Shown here piece after piece: positions 32,855 through 33,873 of a DNA stretch of 33,873 nucleotides (position 1 is the stretch's first letter; each line of letters begins with the position of its first letter). The translations under genes and the position numbers were made by a program. Under the pieces are notes generated by a model that saw only the letters and a program-made list of their open reading frames with translations, searched no databases and was not told the origin of the DNA. The stretch is from NCBI GenBank assembly GCA_028686735.1, contig JAQUBO010000019.1, positions 1-33,873 on the forward strand, given 5' to 3'. This DNA comes from Bacteroidales bacterium. GTDB taxonomy: Bacteria; Bacteroidota; Bacteroidia; Bacteroidales; ML635J-15.

Positions 32855-33769
32855 CTATTTAAAACGAATTTGAATTTCACGTACATCAATTTCTTCATTT
32901 TTCTTATAACAATATTTTGCAAGTAAATATTCTGGACAAAGTAAGTCATCGTTTAGAGAATATATTGCATGATAATCTGGTTCTGATATGCCGTGGTCAT
33001 TACCTGCATTCCAATAATTGTGAAATTCAAGAATTGCTTTTTTGCTATTATTGATTATAAGCTGTGAGCGATGAAATTTATTATTTTTAATACTCACGAT
33101 AAGGATTGTTTCTCCTAAAGCGTTTATATATGATGAGTCAACGGCATAGCTGTAAGCAGATTTCTTATATAAGGGTTTATGTGCCCGATATCTAATTGGT
33201 TCTGAATTAAGAGTAGATTTCAGCCAAACTTTTATTGTCTTATCAATTTTTACTAAAGCTTTAATTTTAGTTGAGGTAATAAAAAATGGCATTTTAACTT
33301 CTTTTTTCACTACTGGGTTTGAACTTAAACTAGATGTAAATAAATAGTTTACTACGCCTAAAAACTGTTTTTTGGGGCTGTTTTTTTGAGAATTATCTAG
33401 AGTTTGTTGTATTAAAGTAAAAATATCCTCGTTAGAATAATATGGGGATATTGACTTATTAAGTTTTTCTAAATCAACAGAAAAGTTATCGTTTAATGCT
33501 ACTACATTAACTTCTTTAGAATGATATATAGACTTACTTAATAATATTGTGTCATTAATAATATCAGATTTATTAATTATTAAAATACCATTTTCATTTG
33601 TAAAGCCCATACAAGTAGCATTAGATGAAATTTTTACAAATGCAATTGGTAAATTATTATTTGAATCTATAGTTTTTATTAGGATTTCCTGCGTATAGCC
33701 AATTAAAGATATGACTATACCAACAAATAATAATACTGTGTTTTTCCTTAGTACATGACAAAAACTCAT
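32855..33769 (-). CDS. Secreted protein with carboxypeptidase-regulatory-like domain, function unknown
   Basis: 304 residues from the ATG at 33769; a TTG at 33775 would add two. A signal-peptide-like helix (VLLFVGIVISLIGYT) precedes a beta-sandwich of the CarbopepD_reg type at about 25-105. In that domain IKTIDSNNNLPIAFVKI and the GFTNENGILII turn match the usual pattern of a domain that displays an N-terminal strand in exported Bacteroidota proteins. The remainder (about 110-304) is of unknown fold, with YRAHKPLYKKSAYSYAVD and a C-terminal RFK. There is no TonB-dependent receptor barrel, so it is not a truncated SusC-like receptor by length or content. It converges with the Ig-like lipoprotein gene, with 113 nt between them. 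Confidence 0.75.
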   Translation of the reverse strand: MSFCHVLRKNTVLLFVGIVISLIGYTQEILIKTIDSNNNLPIAFVKISSNATCMGFTNENGILIINKSDIINDTILLSKSIYHSKEVNVVALNDNFSVDLEKLNKSISPYYSNEDIFTLIQQTLDNSQKNSPKKQFLGVVNYLFTSSLSSNPVVKKEVKMPFFITSTKIKALVKIDKTIKVWLKSTLNSEPIRYRAHKPLYKKSAYSYAVDSSYINALGETILIVSIKNNKFHRSQLIINNSKKAILEFHNYWNAGNDHGISEPDYHAIYSLNDDLLCPEYLLAKYCYKKNEEIDVREIQIRFK

Positions 33770-33873
33770 AATCAATTGTAAATCAAATACTTATTAACAA
33801 TGCACTATTAATAAATAATGCTAAAAACTCTTGCACAAAACTCTGGCAATCAATACATTAGATAATAAATAGC

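Overview
The window reads as chromosomal DNA of a Bacteroidota member, probably Bacteroidales-like and at least facultatively anaerobic. The DNA is AT-rich. Starts lack Shine-Dalgarno sequences, and many genes carry the Bacteroidota housekeeping promoter (TTTG, about 19-20 bp, TAnnTTTG). Several proteins belong to families typical of the phylum: a beta-propeller/Y_Y_Y sensor, an Ig-like lipoprotein beginning with a GGPKDTTPP motif, a carboxypeptidase-regulatory-like secreted protein, and the gene order purH-mreBCD-mrdA-rodA. HydF points to [FeFe]-hydrogenase metabolism.

Layout. 1-3051 (-): a large membrane sensor cut by the window edge, with a periplasmic propeller, a Y_Y_Y domain, one membrane helix and a class III adenylyl cyclase. 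3149-5851 (+): an operon of hydF, a YfcE-like phosphoesterase and a FolD relative that resembles the dehydrogenase-only MTD1 type. 5905-8907 (+): a CPA2/Kef-type cation antiporter and an OFA-family MFS transporter. 8971-16298 (+): purH, then the rod-shape/elongasome genes mreB, mreC, mreD, mrdA and rodA in a tight operon. 16489-18159 (+): formate-tetrahydrofolate ligase, separated by a bidirectional terminator from the convergent NADP-type glutamate dehydrogenase gene (18450-19784, -). 19785-19976: a divergent control region with a perfect FNR-type palindrome. 19977-21095 (+): a Crp/Fnr-family regulator with a GAF-like N-terminal domain. 21414-25417 (+): a lipoprotein and a 1003-residue receiver-receiver-PPDK_N protein. 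25483-27806 (+): two overlapping glycosyltransferases. 27843-29305 (-): purQ and a periplasmic coiled-coil protein with its own terminator. 29468-30900 (+): an ECF sigma factor and a probable membrane anti-sigma partner. 31059-32741 (+): an Ig-like lipoprotein. 32855-33769 (-): a secreted protein of unknown role.

Themes. Folate one-carbon chemistry recurs in the MTD1-like dehydrogenase, the formate-tetrahydrofolate ligase and PurH, which uses 10-formyl-THF. The most interesting regulatory candidate is the GAF-Crp regulator with the FNR-like box between it and gdhA. The most interesting uncharacterised protein is the receiver/PPDK_N fusion, in which I find no phosphohistidine domain. I found no tRNA, rRNA, CRISPR array, insertion sequence or phage gene. 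All calls come from reading the sequence; no database search was possible.
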